15,468 nt of DNA from Alphaproteobacteria bacterium. Lineage in GTDB: Bacteria; Pseudomonadota; Alphaproteobacteria; Paracaedibacterales; CAITNM01. Shown here in pieces: positions 7,284-14,289 of the stretch. The stretch covers positions 1-15,468 of the forward strand of contig CANMNU010000022.1 of NCBI GenBank assembly GCA_947499175.1. The letters run 5' to 3'. A program made the position numbers and the translations under genes. A model generated the notes under the pieces. The model was given only the letters and a program-made list of their open reading frames with translations. It made no database searches and had not been told where the DNA came from. Within the stretch, counting starts at the first letter, position 1. The number at the start of each line of letters is the position of its first letter.

Positions 7284-7304
7284 TTCAAGTTAATTTATCT
7301 TGAA
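7284..7304. repeat. Inverted repeat in the glnA 5' region
   Basis: TTCAAG (7284-7289) and CTTGAA (7299-7304) are perfect inverted arms separated by 9 A/T-rich bases. The right arm overlaps the candidate -10 box of glnA, and the left arm lies just upstream of its ATG. The site is suited to a repressor, or forms a small hairpin in the 5' untranslated RNA. Confidence 0.4.
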
Positions 7305-7330
7305 CTTAGCCAAGCCTTGGAAAAAGTCAA
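7303..7330 (-). promoter_or_regulatory. Candidate glnA promoter with palindrome in the spacer
   Basis: On the minus strand TTGACT (7330-7325) is followed after 16 bases by TAAGTT (7308-7303). The spacer contains the palindrome CCAAG-G-CTTGG (7320-7310), placed where a dimeric regulator could control RNA polymerase. Transcription would start near 7296, giving a leader of about 22 bases. The -35 is strong and the -10 is weak (3 of 6). Confidence 0.5.
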
Positions 7331-7339
7331 TCTACTTTA

Positions 7340-7368
7340 TTGCAATTTACAATTCTTCATTTTACGAT
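7340..7368 (+). promoter_or_regulatory. Candidate promoter of the acyltransferase gene
   Basis: TTGCAA (7340-7345), a 17-base spacer and TACGAT (7363-7368) fit a sigma-70-type promoter with 4 of 6 matches in each box. Transcription would begin near 7375, 26 bases before the ATG at 7401. It is divergent from the glnA promoter, and the two do not overlap. Confidence 0.4.
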
Positions 7369-7400
7369 TCAGATAATTCATCTTTGGCCAATTTAAATAA

Positions 7401-8075
7401 ATGCAAAAAAATTTCAAATCACTGCTGAACAAAATTTTGCGTAAAGAAAAAACCCAAGCATTTATTGCTTATTTGGCATATCTTTATATTCAATTCGTTT
7501 ATAAAACATGCAGTTGGAGATTTAAAAACAACGGAATTATTGATAGTTATATTAGCAAAAATAAACCTTTAATTATTGCTTTTTGGCACGGACACTTGTT
7601 AATGATGACTTGTGCTTGGCAACGCCCCACCCCTTTTAATATGCTAATTTCCAACCATCGCGATGGCAAATTCATTTCAAAAATCAGCAAAATTTTTGGC
7701 ATATCAGTCATTAACGGCTCAACTGAAAGACAAGGTTATGCGGCAGCAAGACAAATTATTGCAAAGCTTAAGCAAGGACAAGTAATTGGCATTACACCTG
7801 ATGGCCCTAGAGGTCCACGTGAACAAATTTCCGATGGTGTTTTACAATTAGCGCGCCTAACTAATGCTGATATTATCCCCGTAGCCTATAGTTGCACAAA
7901 TATGAGAATTTTAGGCACATGGGACCATTTCCGACTCGCATTACCATTTGGCAAAGGAATATTTGTAATGGGCAAGCCAATCACTCCTGTGCAAGATCTT
8001 GAACAATTACGCATTACTTTACAAAAGGCCATGGAAACAGTTGTCATTGAAGCTGATCAATCATTTAACAAATAA
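7401..8075 (+). CDS. DUF374 lysophospholipid/lipid A acyltransferase family protein
   Basis: 224 aa, membrane-associated, with a hydrophobic stretch at 20-34. Family hallmarks are AFWHGHLLMM (60-69), SNHRDGKFIS (84-93), NGSTERQGYAAAR (105-117), ITPDGPRGPR (131-140) and DGVLQLARLTNADIIPVAYS. This is the DUF374 (COG2121) pattern, a group related to LPLAT acyltransferases. Some members (LpxJ in epsilonproteobacteria and Rickettsia) are known to add a secondary acyl chain to lipid A, so a late lipid A acyltransferase is the best guess, though a phospholipid role is possible. Its 3' end overlaps the end of dapA on the other strand by 19 bases, so no terminator fits between them. No clear Shine-Dalgarno sequence precedes the ATG. 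Confidence 0.82.
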   Translation: MQKNFKSLLNKILRKEKTQAFIAYLAYLYIQFVYKTCSWRFKNNGIIDSYISKNKPLIIAFWHGHLLMMTCAWQRPTPFNMLISNHRDGKFISKISKIFGISVINGSTERQGYAAARQIIAKLKQGQVIGITPDGPRGPREQISDGVLQLARLTNADIIPVAYSCTNMRILGTWDHFRLALPFGKGIFVMGKPITPVQDLEQLRITLQKAMETVVIEADQSFNK

Positions 8076-8911
8076 TTTAGGGTTTGTAATGTTGCATCCT
8101 GAGGGCCAACCAATGGCAAGCGAACATTAGCTAAACATTTACCTATAATTTCCATAGCTGCCTTTACAGGAATGGGGTTAGGCTCAGACACCAGCGCATG
8201 ATGTAATGGCATTAACTCCAAATTCAATCTTTGAAAATTTTTTATGTCACCATTTTTCCAAGCCGCAATAAATGCAGCCATTTTTACAGGCTGCACATTT
8301 GCTGTAATTGAAATCAAACCATCCCCGCCTTGAGCCAAATAACCAGCAGCATATGGATCATCCCCACCTAGCAAACAAACACTTTTTTTAACCCCTAATC
8401 GCATTAACGCAGCTCTGCTAGTATCGGCAGTTGAATCTTTAATGCCGACAACACGGTCAAGTTCAAATAGTCTTAACGCCAAGTCTGTTGAAATTTCCAC
8501 AACAGTACGACCTGGATTATTGTACAACAAAACAGGTATGTTACTTGCATCATGCACTGCTTTAAAATGCTGATAAAGACCTTCCTGAGTAGTTTTGCAA
8601 TAATAAGGTGCCACAACTAACACACCACTAGCCCCTAATCGCTGGGCTTGCAGAACTTGATCAATCACCATTTGCGTACCTGGTGTACCACACCCAACAA
8701 TAATGGGAATATCAGACTCCTTTACTGCTAATGTGATCATGGTTTCACGATCATCATTACTTAACAGCGTCCCCTCTCCTGTAGAACCGCATATAACAAT
8801 CGCAGAAGTACCAGACTCTTTATGCCAGTGAATTAAATTGACAAATGACTGGTGATCCAGGCTATTGTTTTTGAATGGAGTTATTAACGCAACAATGGAT
8901 CCTTTAAACAT
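8057..8911 (-). CDS. dapA: 4-hydroxy-tetrahydrodipicolinate synthase
   Basis: Condenses pyruvate with aspartate semialdehyde in the lysine/diaminopimelate pathway, supplying meso-diaminopimelate for peptidoglycan. 284 aa, with ALITPF (8-13), GSTGEG (42-47), APYYCKTTQEGLYQHF (101-116), Tyr130 in YNNPGRT, and the Schiff-base Lys158 in VVGIKDST. The start MFKGSIVALITPF at 8911 matches the usual N-terminus of the family and has AAAAGG about 9 bases upstream; an upstream ATG at 8941 adds ten unrelated residues. The start codon overlaps that of slt on the other strand by two bases. A promoter candidate lies inside slt. Confidence 0.95.
   Translation of the reverse strand: MFKGSIVALITPFKNNSLDHQSFVNLIHWHKESGTSAIVICGSTGEGTLLSNDDRETMITLAVKESDIPIIVGCGTPGTQMVIDQVLQAQRLGASGVLVVAPYYCKTTQEGLYQHFKAVHDASNIPVLLYNNPGRTVVEISTDLALRLFELDRVVGIKDSTADTSRAALMRLGVKKSVCLLGGDDPYAAGYLAQGGDGLISITANVQPVKMAAFIAAWKNGDIKNFQRLNLELMPLHHALVSEPNPIPVKAAMEIIGKCLANVRLPLVGPQDATLQTLNYLLND
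8838..8868 (+). promoter_or_regulatory. Candidate slt promoter inside dapA
   Basis: A perfect TTGACA (8838-8843) is followed by weak -10 choices: GCTATT (8861-8866, 17-base spacer) or TATTGT (8863-8868, 19-base spacer). Transcription would start near 8875, upstream of the slt start. It lies wholly within the first codons of dapA, read on the opposite strand. Confidence 0.4.
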
Positions 8912-10865
8912 GCTAAAAGCCTTTTCTTTACAATGCTGCATATTAGCCTATAGGATCTGCTTAGCCAATATATTTGCCAGTGCCATGTTTGCACAAACTC
9001 CAGATTATATGAACTTATCACCACACGACGCCGCAAAAGCTTGGCACTACTATCAAGATTCAAAAGTAATCGAAACCTTTGAACAGTACCGTAAATTTAT
9101 TCACGCATTTTCTGGAAAATTTCCACTCGATCAAATTCGCAAACGTGCCGAAGAAGCTGCATTTAAGCACGTTGACTCAAATGAAAAGGTTATTGAATAT
9201 TTTGAATTTAATCCAATCGTTTCGGCTAAAGGACTAATTGCATATATAAGGGCATTAATTGCTACTAAGCAAATAGACTGTATTAATACAGTTGTGCATA
9301 AATACTGGCTAGAGCTTGATTTCAGCGCATCTGATATGAAAGTTTTTATAGAACTAACTAAACGATTTCTTAAAAATTCAGATTATCTACAAAAACTCAA
9401 CGCCATTTTGGCCCAAGAAAAACATGACATGGCTAATAATTTTTTAAAGTATGTAAGTAAAAATGATAAAGTCATGGCCCAATTGCGCCTAACTATACAA
9501 AAGAATGATGCTGGTGCAAAAGCAGCTGTTGCCAAAGCTTTACAAAATTTTAAGAAAAATCCTGGAGTAATGTTTGATGTAGTACGTTGGAACCGTAAAC
9601 AATATGAAACCAATACTGCCATCAAATTATTAGAAACCCTCGATCCAAAATATGAAGCTGCTTCGCCGCAAGCGTGGTGGACTGAACGTAATATCTTAGC
9701 GCGCCGCATGATGGAAGAAAAAAAATGGCAAGCAGCCTACAATTTAATTGCTAAACATAAGCTTAGCAAAGGCGAGCATTATGCTAATGCTGAATGGATG
9801 CTAGGCTGGATTGATTTGACAAAACTTAAACATCCTGAAAAAGCTGTCAAACGCTTTATTGAACTACATGGTCGCGTTAATATGCCTGTCAGCAAAAGTC
9901 GCATGGCATTTTGGGCTGCTGAGGCATTAATGGCTGTAAAAGAAGATGCGAGAGCAAAAGAATTTTATCAAAAAGCTGCGGCATTACGGGGAACTTTTTA
10001 TGGGCAAATTGCCATTTCCAGACTCAAAGCCATGGGTGAAGATCAAAGCAAAATTGAAATTGGTAAACACAGTATTTTAACGCAAGCTCAAGAAACTTTT
10101 GACAATCGCTTTATCATCAAATGCATTAAAACTTACGGCGAATCTTTACCTGTTGATTTGCAGCTAAATTTGTTTAGTTTTGCAGCGACTCAACTTACTA
10201 TACCTGGTGAGGAAGTTTTAACAACTGAGTTGGCCCATCAATTAGGCGGACAATACTTAAGTGTTTTTGTTGCTAAAAAAGTACAACACATGGGGACAGT
10301 GCTAACCAAACACGGCTACCCAATGCTTGATGAACGCCTAATAAAAGATATATTCTCAAAACTACCGCCGCTTGTTCAGTGTTTTTCCCACGGAATAATT
10401 CGCCAAGAAAGTAATTTTCATGAGTCAGCGTTAAGTACCGCTAACGCAAAAGGGCTAATGCAACTTATGGATGCCACAGCAATTGGTATGCGTACACTTG
10501 CCCCAAAATACGGACTACCAAAAGTTAGCGGTGGTATTCAAGACCGCAGAGTTAACGTAACACTTGGCACAGCCCATTTATTAGAACAACTAGAGCATTA
10601 CGATGGATATTTTGTGCTAGCTATCGCCGCATATAATGCGGGCGCATCTAACGTTAACGAATGGATTGAAATTTTTGGTGACCCACGTCAAACTGGAGAT
10701 TGGCTTGATTGGATTGAGCGAATTCCAATGGGAGAAACCCGCAATTACGTACACAGAGTACTTGAGAATGCTATCGTGTATGCGGCAATGATAATGCCTA
10801 AACAACATTTTGAAGTAATAGACTGGGTGGCAAGACCAGTGCAGTACGTTAAAAAGCACAAATAA
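8910..10865 (+). CDS. slt: Soluble lytic murein transglycosylase (Slt70-like)
   Basis: Cleaves the glycan strands of peptidoglycan to 1,6-anhydromuropeptides in the periplasm. About 651 aa. The N-terminal two-thirds is alpha-helical and TPR/superhelix-like, as in the U-shaped region of Slt70. The C-terminal catalytic domain has the general acid Glu500 in IIRQESNF, followed by STANAKGLMQLM, the AAYNAG motif, and IPMGETRNYVHRVLEN. Start choice is uncertain: ATG 8910 gives a signal peptide (MLKAFSLQ, hydrophobic to AMFA, cleavage near residue 28), whereas ATG 8895 or TTG 8865 add 5 or 15 residues. A GGAG at 8877-8880 is nearer the upstream choices. The divergent arrangement with dapA is familiar from alphaproteobacteria. 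Confidence 0.9.
   Translation: MLKAFSLQCCILAYRICLANIFASAMFAQTPDYMNLSPHDAAKAWHYYQDSKVIETFEQYRKFIHAFSGKFPLDQIRKRAEEAAFKHVDSNEKVIEYFEFNPIVSAKGLIAYIRALIATKQIDCINTVVHKYWLELDFSASDMKVFIELTKRFLKNSDYLQKLNAILAQEKHDMANNFLKYVSKNDKVMAQLRLTIQKNDAGAKAAVAKALQNFKKNPGVMFDVVRWNRKQYETNTAIKLLETLDPKYEAASPQAWWTERNILARRMMEEKKWQAAYNLIAKHKLSKGEHYANAEWMLGWIDLTKLKHPEKAVKRFIELHGRVNMPVSKSRMAFWAAEALMAVKEDARAKEFYQKAAALRGTFYGQIAISRLKAMGEDQSKIEIGKHSILTQAQETFDNRFIIKCIKTYGESLPVDLQLNLFSFAATQLTIPGEEVLTTELAHQLGGQYLSVFVAKKVQHMGTVLTKHGYPMLDERLIKDIFSKLPPLVQCFSHGIIRQESNFHESALSTANAKGLMQLMDATAIGMRTLAPKYGLPKVSGGIQDRRVNVTLGTAHLLEQLEHYDGYFVLAIAAYNAGASNVNEWIEIFGDPRQTGDWLDWIERIPMGETRNYVHRVLENAIVYAAMIMPKQHFEVIDWVARPVQYVKKHK
8940..8968 (-). 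promoter_or_regulatory. Candidate dapA promoter inside slt
   Basis: On the minus strand TTGGCT (8968-8963), a 17-base spacer and TAATAT (8945-8940) give 4 of 6 matches in each box. Transcription would start near 8930, about 20 bases before the dapA ATG. It lies in the region encoding the signal peptide of slt. Confidence 0.4.
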
Positions 10866-10985
10866 TTATATGGTATTTTTATCACACACCATTAATTAAA
10901 CAAAATATGCAAATTTTACACTTAATTTATTAACGCATATTCAGCTAAAATCTGTATTTGGATTAAGCAGAGTTTTAAGGTTGCT

Positions 10986-11462
10986 ATGGAAAAAAAAATA
11001 CCAATGACCCAGCAGGGTTACCATAAACTTGATGAAGAGTTGCGGCACCTAAAAAATATTGAGCGCCCAGCAGTAATTAAAGCAATTGCTGACGCACGCG
11101 AACACGGCGATCTTTCGGAAAATGCCGAATATCACGCAGCCCGCGAACGCCAAGGATTTATTGAAGGTCGCATTTCAGAATTAGAAGATAAAATCAGCCG
11201 TTCTGATGTAATTGACCCCACCAAAATTAGCGGCGATCAAATTAAATTTGGCGCTACTGTTACTTTAGTTGACGATGACACATCGGAAATTGTCGCTTAC
11301 CAAATTGTTGGCAGCGATGAATCAGATATTAAACAAGGATTGCTTTCAATCACATCACCCTTATCGCGTGCATTAATTGGAAAATCAATTGATAATGCCA
11401 TTGAAGTAATTACACCAAGTGGCAGCAAAGCTTATAATATCAAGAAAATTGAATATATTTAA
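10986..11462 (+). CDS. greA: Transcription elongation factor GreA
   Basis: Rescues backtracked RNA polymerase by stimulating cleavage of the nascent RNA. 158 aa, the standard length. The N-terminal coiled-coil hairpin has the motif AREHGDLSENAEYHAARERQ, with the acidic tip residues Asp42 and Glu45 that reach into the polymerase channel. The C-terminal FKBP-like domain ends with SPLSRALIGKSIDNAIEV. An AAGG lies six bases before the ATG. No convincing promoter was found in the 120-bp gap after slt, although TTTACA at 10915-10920 is a possible -35. A strong terminator follows. Confidence 0.96.
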   Translation: MEKKIPMTQQGYHKLDEELRHLKNIERPAVIKAIADAREHGDLSENAEYHAARERQGFIEGRISELEDKISRSDVIDPTKISGDQIKFGATVTLVDDDTSEIVAYQIVGSDESDIKQGLLSITSPLSRALIGKSIDNAIEVITPSGSKAYNIKKIEYI

Positions 11463-11474
11463 ACATCTCTTAAC

Positions 11475-11505
11475 ACACCAGAACTATTTTTTGTTCTGGT
11501 GTTTT
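11475..11505 (+). terminator. Intrinsic terminator after greA
   Basis: ACACCAGAAC (11475-11484) pairs perfectly with GTTCTGGTGT (11493-11502) around a T-rich 8-base loop and is followed by a short T-run. It ends the greA transcript, so pal must have its own promoter. Confidence 0.85.
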
Positions 11506-11695
11506 GATTAAAATTTTACCATTACTAACGACTCACGTTAAAAATTTTAAATGATCACCATTCAAACTGTTGCTCAAGATCTACATATACACAGATTCTA
11601 GATTACTAACGCACAGTTGTCTTGGTGTGCATTCAAAAGTTTGATACATTTTAGTTGGTTTAAATTAAATAAAATTCTTGGGAAGGATCTATCCA

Positions 11696-12151
11696 ATGAA
11701 AAAAATTCTATCTTCAGTAGCTGTTGGGCTATTGTTAATCGGTTGTGACTGTACAGACACATGCCAAAATGTAGATGCTAATGCAGCAGCTACCCCAGGA
11801 ACTCCTGGTCACTTCAAGCAAACAGTTAAAGACCGCGTATTCTTTAACTTTAACGAATCAACTCTTTCAAGCGACGCTAAGAAAGCTTTAGAGGCTCAAG
11901 CTGGTTGGTTAAAAGTTTACTCATCAACAACAGCTACCTTAGAAGGTAAGTGTGATGCTCGTGGAACACGTGAGTACAACTTAGCTTTGGGTGCGCGTCG
12001 TGCAAACTCAGCTGAAAAAGCTCTAGAACAACTAGGTATCGATAAGAGCCGCCTAAAGACAATTTCTTACGGTAAAGAAAAATTAGAAGTAGTTGGTGAA
12101 ACTGAAGAAGCTCACGCTCAAAACCGTGTAGCGATTACAGTTATTAACTAA
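11696..12151 (+). CDS. pal: Peptidoglycan-associated lipoprotein Pal
   Basis: Outer-membrane lipoprotein that binds peptidoglycan non-covalently and works with Tol proteins in envelope constriction and stability. 151 aa. A lipoprotein signal peptide (MKKILSSVAVGLLLIGC) has the lipobox LIGC and lipidated Cys17. A short linker precedes the OmpA-like domain (about 45-150): RVFFNFNESTL, EGKCDARGTREYNLALGARRA, KTISYGKEKLEV and AQNRVAITV. The Asp and Arg that grip diaminopimelate in this family are present, while the usual GH before the Asp is GK. The ATG is preceded by GGAAGGA at 11681-11687; an in-frame TTG at 11678 would spoil the signal peptide. tolB, its usual neighbour, is not next to it. TTGATA at 11641 may be the promoter -35. 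Confidence 0.93.
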   Translation: MKKILSSVAVGLLLIGCDCTDTCQNVDANAAATPGTPGHFKQTVKDRVFFNFNESTLSSDAKKALEAQAGWLKVYSSTTATLEGKCDARGTREYNLALGARRANSAEKALEQLGIDKSRLKTISYGKEKLEVVGETEEAHAQNRVAITVIN

Positions 12152-12170
12152 TATCTCTTCTTTGACTTGG

Positions 12171-12202
12171 AAACCCGCAGCATTTAGGTTGCGGGTTTTT
12201 TT
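12171..12202 (+). terminator. Intrinsic terminator after pal
   Basis: AAACCCGCA (12171-12179) pairs with TGCGGGTTT (12190-12198) and runs into seven T residues (12196-12202). This is a textbook rho-independent terminator. Its 3' arm overlaps the candidate -35 of the efp promoter. Confidence 0.9.
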
Positions 12203-12216
12203 ATACCTACTATAAT
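12189..12216 (+). promoter_or_regulatory. Candidate efp promoter overlapping the pal terminator
   Basis: A perfect -10 box TATAAT at 12211-12216 lies 16 bases after TTGCGG (12189-12194, 3 of 6 matches). Transcription would begin near 12223, 24 bases before the efp ATG. The -35 is part of the 3' arm of the pal terminator. Confidence 0.5.
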
Positions 12217-12246
12217 AACGCTTATAAAACATAGTTAGAAAAATTT

Positions 12247-12813
12247 ATGAAAATCTCCGCTATCGAAATTCGCATTGGAAATGTTATATTACACGACGCT
12301 AAATTATGGGTTGCTGTTAAAACAGAGCATACCCAACCGGGCAAGGGTGGTGCTTACATGCAGGTGGAGTTAAAAAATCTAATTGATGGAACAAAACTTA
12401 ATGAGCGCTTCCGTTCTGCTGAGAATGTTGAACGTGTACACCTTGACCAAATGCCATTTCAATATTTGTATGCGGATGGTGATGACTTAGTGTTCATGGA
12501 CCAAACTACATTTGACCAAATAAATATTTCAAAAGCTTTCGTAGGCGATGCTGCAGCGTACTTACAAGATAATATGATTATCGAATTGTGCATGTATGAA
12601 GGCACACCTATTTCAGTAAGGCTCCCAGATACAGTTATATTAGCAATTTCTGAAGCTGACCCGGTTGTTAAAGGACAAACTGCGACTTCATCATTCAAGC
12701 CTGCAATTCTTGAAAATGGTATTAAGATTATGGTCCCACCACATATTGAATCTGGTACCAGAGTAGTAGTACGTACAGCTGATGGAACCTATGTAGAACG
12801 CGCGAAAGACTAG
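12247..12813 (+). CDS. efp: Translation elongation factor P
   Basis: Binds ribosomes stalled at polyproline and promotes peptide bond formation. 188 aa, full length, with all three beta-barrel domains: an N-terminal KOW-like domain with the exposed loop HTQPGKGGAY (Lys33 corresponds to the residue beta-lysylated in E. coli), a central domain (LYADGDDLVFMDQTTFDQ), and the C-terminal domain PPHIESGTRVVVRTADGTYVERA. The PGKGGAY loop with Lys is the form normally modified by EpmA/EpmB; whether those enzymes exist here cannot be seen. It is followed after 3 bases by suhB, a common alphaproteobacterial arrangement. The Shine-Dalgarno is weak. Confidence 0.95.
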   Translation: MKISAIEIRIGNVILHDAKLWVAVKTEHTQPGKGGAYMQVELKNLIDGTKLNERFRSAENVERVHLDQMPFQYLYADGDDLVFMDQTTFDQINISKAFVGDAAAYLQDNMIIELCMYEGTPISVRLPDTVILAISEADPVVKGQTATSSFKPAILENGIKIMVPPHIESGTRVVVRTADGTYVERAKD

Positions 12814-12816
12814 GTT

Positions 12817-13587
12817 ATGGCAAGATCTTCACAAACACCAAAGTCGGCCCTAATAAACGTTATGTCTCAAGCAGTTTACAAAGCAGCCAGAGGACTTGTA
12901 CGCGATTTTGGTGAATTAAGTCATTTACAAATTACTCGTAAATCTATTGGTGATTTTGTTAGTTCAGCTGATAAGCGATCTGAGCAAATTTTAATTGATG
13001 AACTACGAAAAGTACGCCCCACTTTTGGTTTTTTATGTGAAGAAGCCGGAGAAATTTCAGGGCGTGATACACGTCACCGCTGGATTATTGATCCACTGGA
13101 TGGTACCACAAATTTTTTGCACAGTAACCCTCATTTTGCTATTACTGTGGCACTAGAATTTGATAACGAAATTATTGCAGGTGTTACCTACCAGCCAATT
13201 TTAGATGAAATGTTTTGGGCAGAAAAAGGCAAAGGTGCATTTTGCAACCAAAAGCGCCTTAGGGTTTCAGGACGCCGCGATTTAGAATCACTACTAATTT
13301 GTTGTGACCATGAACACTCACTCATCAAAAAAATTAACGGAAAAATTTCTGGCATACGCTATACAGGAGCAGGCGCACTTGATTTGGCTTATGTGGCAAG
13401 CGGACGCTTCGATGTGTGCTTTTTAGAAGGTTTAAAACCATGGGATATGGCAACGGGCGTACTTTTAGTGCGTGAGGCTGGCGGGGTTGTCACTAATAAA
13501 GATGGAACACCAATTGATATAAACATTGATTCAGTTTTATGCGCCAATGAGTTTTTGCACAAAGACTTTTTACCATTAGTGAAATAA
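12817..13587 (+). CDS. suhB: Inositol monophosphatase family protein (SuhB-like)
   Basis: Mg-dependent, lithium-sensitive type phosphatase of 256 aa. Metal and substrate motifs are intact: GDFVSSAD (45-52), EE at 75-76, DPLDGTTNF (92-100), and KPWDMATGVLLVREAGG (207-223) with Asp210. In E. coli SuhB also acts in rRNA transcription antitermination, but the substrate and role here are unknown. It starts 3 bases after the efp stop and is probably co-transcribed and translationally coupled, since no good ribosome-binding site is visible. The exporter gene follows after 14 bases. Confidence 0.9.
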   Translation: MARSSQTPKSALINVMSQAVYKAARGLVRDFGELSHLQITRKSIGDFVSSADKRSEQILIDELRKVRPTFGFLCEEAGEISGRDTRHRWIIDPLDGTTNFLHSNPHFAITVALEFDNEIIAGVTYQPILDEMFWAEKGKGAFCNQKRLRVSGRRDLESLLICCDHEHSLIKKINGKISGIRYTGAGALDLAYVASGRFDVCFLEGLKPWDMATGVLLVREAGGVVTNKDGTPIDINIDSVLCANEFLHKDFLPLVK

Positions 13588-13601
13588 AGCTTACCTTTTT
13601 T

Positions 13602-14243
13602 ATGTTAATTGAATACGCGCCTTCATTTGCAACTCTTGCAATCATCCAAATGTTAGGCGTAATGAGCCCTGGACCAGACTTTGCTGTAGTAATGCGTAAT
13701 AGCTTAATCTATACTCGCAGAATTGGTATTTTCACAGCCATCGGTGTAACTTTAGGAATATTAGTGCACCTTACCTATATTTTATTAGGAGTGGGTGTTG
13801 TTATTGCAAAAACTAACTGGCTATTTAACTTACTAAAATACTGCGGTGGCAGCTACCTTATATATATTGGTTTTAAAGGGCTACTTTCTAAAAAACAAAC
13901 CGTAAAAAATGCTAACAATGATGAAAATAACCAGGTTATTTCAGCTTTTACTGCGCTTAGAACTGGTTTTTTTACTAACGTAATTAACCCCAAAGCTATG
14001 CTTTTCTTTTTGAGCCTATTATCAGCTTTTATCACCCCAGAAAAACCAAAAGCTGTAATTCTTATTTATGCAGGAATAATTCTTAGTACAACCCTAATGT
14101 GGTTTACATTCGTAGCTATTAGTTTTTCGAATCAGAGATTACAGTCGTTTTTTTATAACTACAAACATATTATTGAATGGGTAACTGGCACTCTTTTAAT
14201 ATTACTTGGGATAAAAATACTATTTACAAGCGTGCAAATGTAA
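13602..14243 (+). CDS. LysE/RhtB family amino acid exporter
   Basis: 213 aa inner-membrane protein with six predicted helices. It opens with the family signature MSPGPDFAVVMRNSL (21-35), followed by GxxxG-type packing in GIFTAIGVTLGILVH and the conserved region TGFFTNVINPKAMLFFLSLL. The family exports amino acids such as threonine, homoserine, leucine or lysine by proton antiport; the substrate is not predictable here. It probably belongs to the efp-suhB operon. No intrinsic terminator follows before the promoter of the aromatic permease leader. Confidence 0.88.
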   Translation: MLIEYAPSFATLAIIQMLGVMSPGPDFAVVMRNSLIYTRRIGIFTAIGVTLGILVHLTYILLGVGVVIAKTNWLFNLLKYCGGSYLIYIGFKGLLSKKQTVKNANNDENNQVISAFTALRTGFFTNVINPKAMLFFLSLLSAFITPEKPKAVILIYAGIILSTTLMWFTFVAISFSNQRLQSFFYNYKHIIEWVTGTLLILLGIKILFTSVQM

Positions 14244-14254
14244 ATCTAACTATG

Positions 14255-14283
14255 TTGACCATCTAATAAAAATAATACATATT
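14255..14283 (+). promoter_or_regulatory. Candidate promoter of the aromatic permease leader
   Basis: TTGACC (14255-14260), a 17-base spacer and CATATT (14278-14283) match sigma-70 boxes 5 of 6 and 4 of 6. Transcription would start near 14290, exactly at the first leader hairpin and 40 bases before the leader ORF. Confidence 0.5.
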
Positions 14284-14289
14284 TAAGGT

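Noticed and set aside
10870..10892. ATGGT/ACCAT inverted repeat after slt as a terminator
   Set aside because: Only 5 bp with a 13-base loop and no T-run.
11678..11695. TTG start giving Pal six extra residues
   Set aside because: The extra residues would disrupt the lipoprotein signal peptide, and GGAAGGA is correctly placed for the ATG at 11696.
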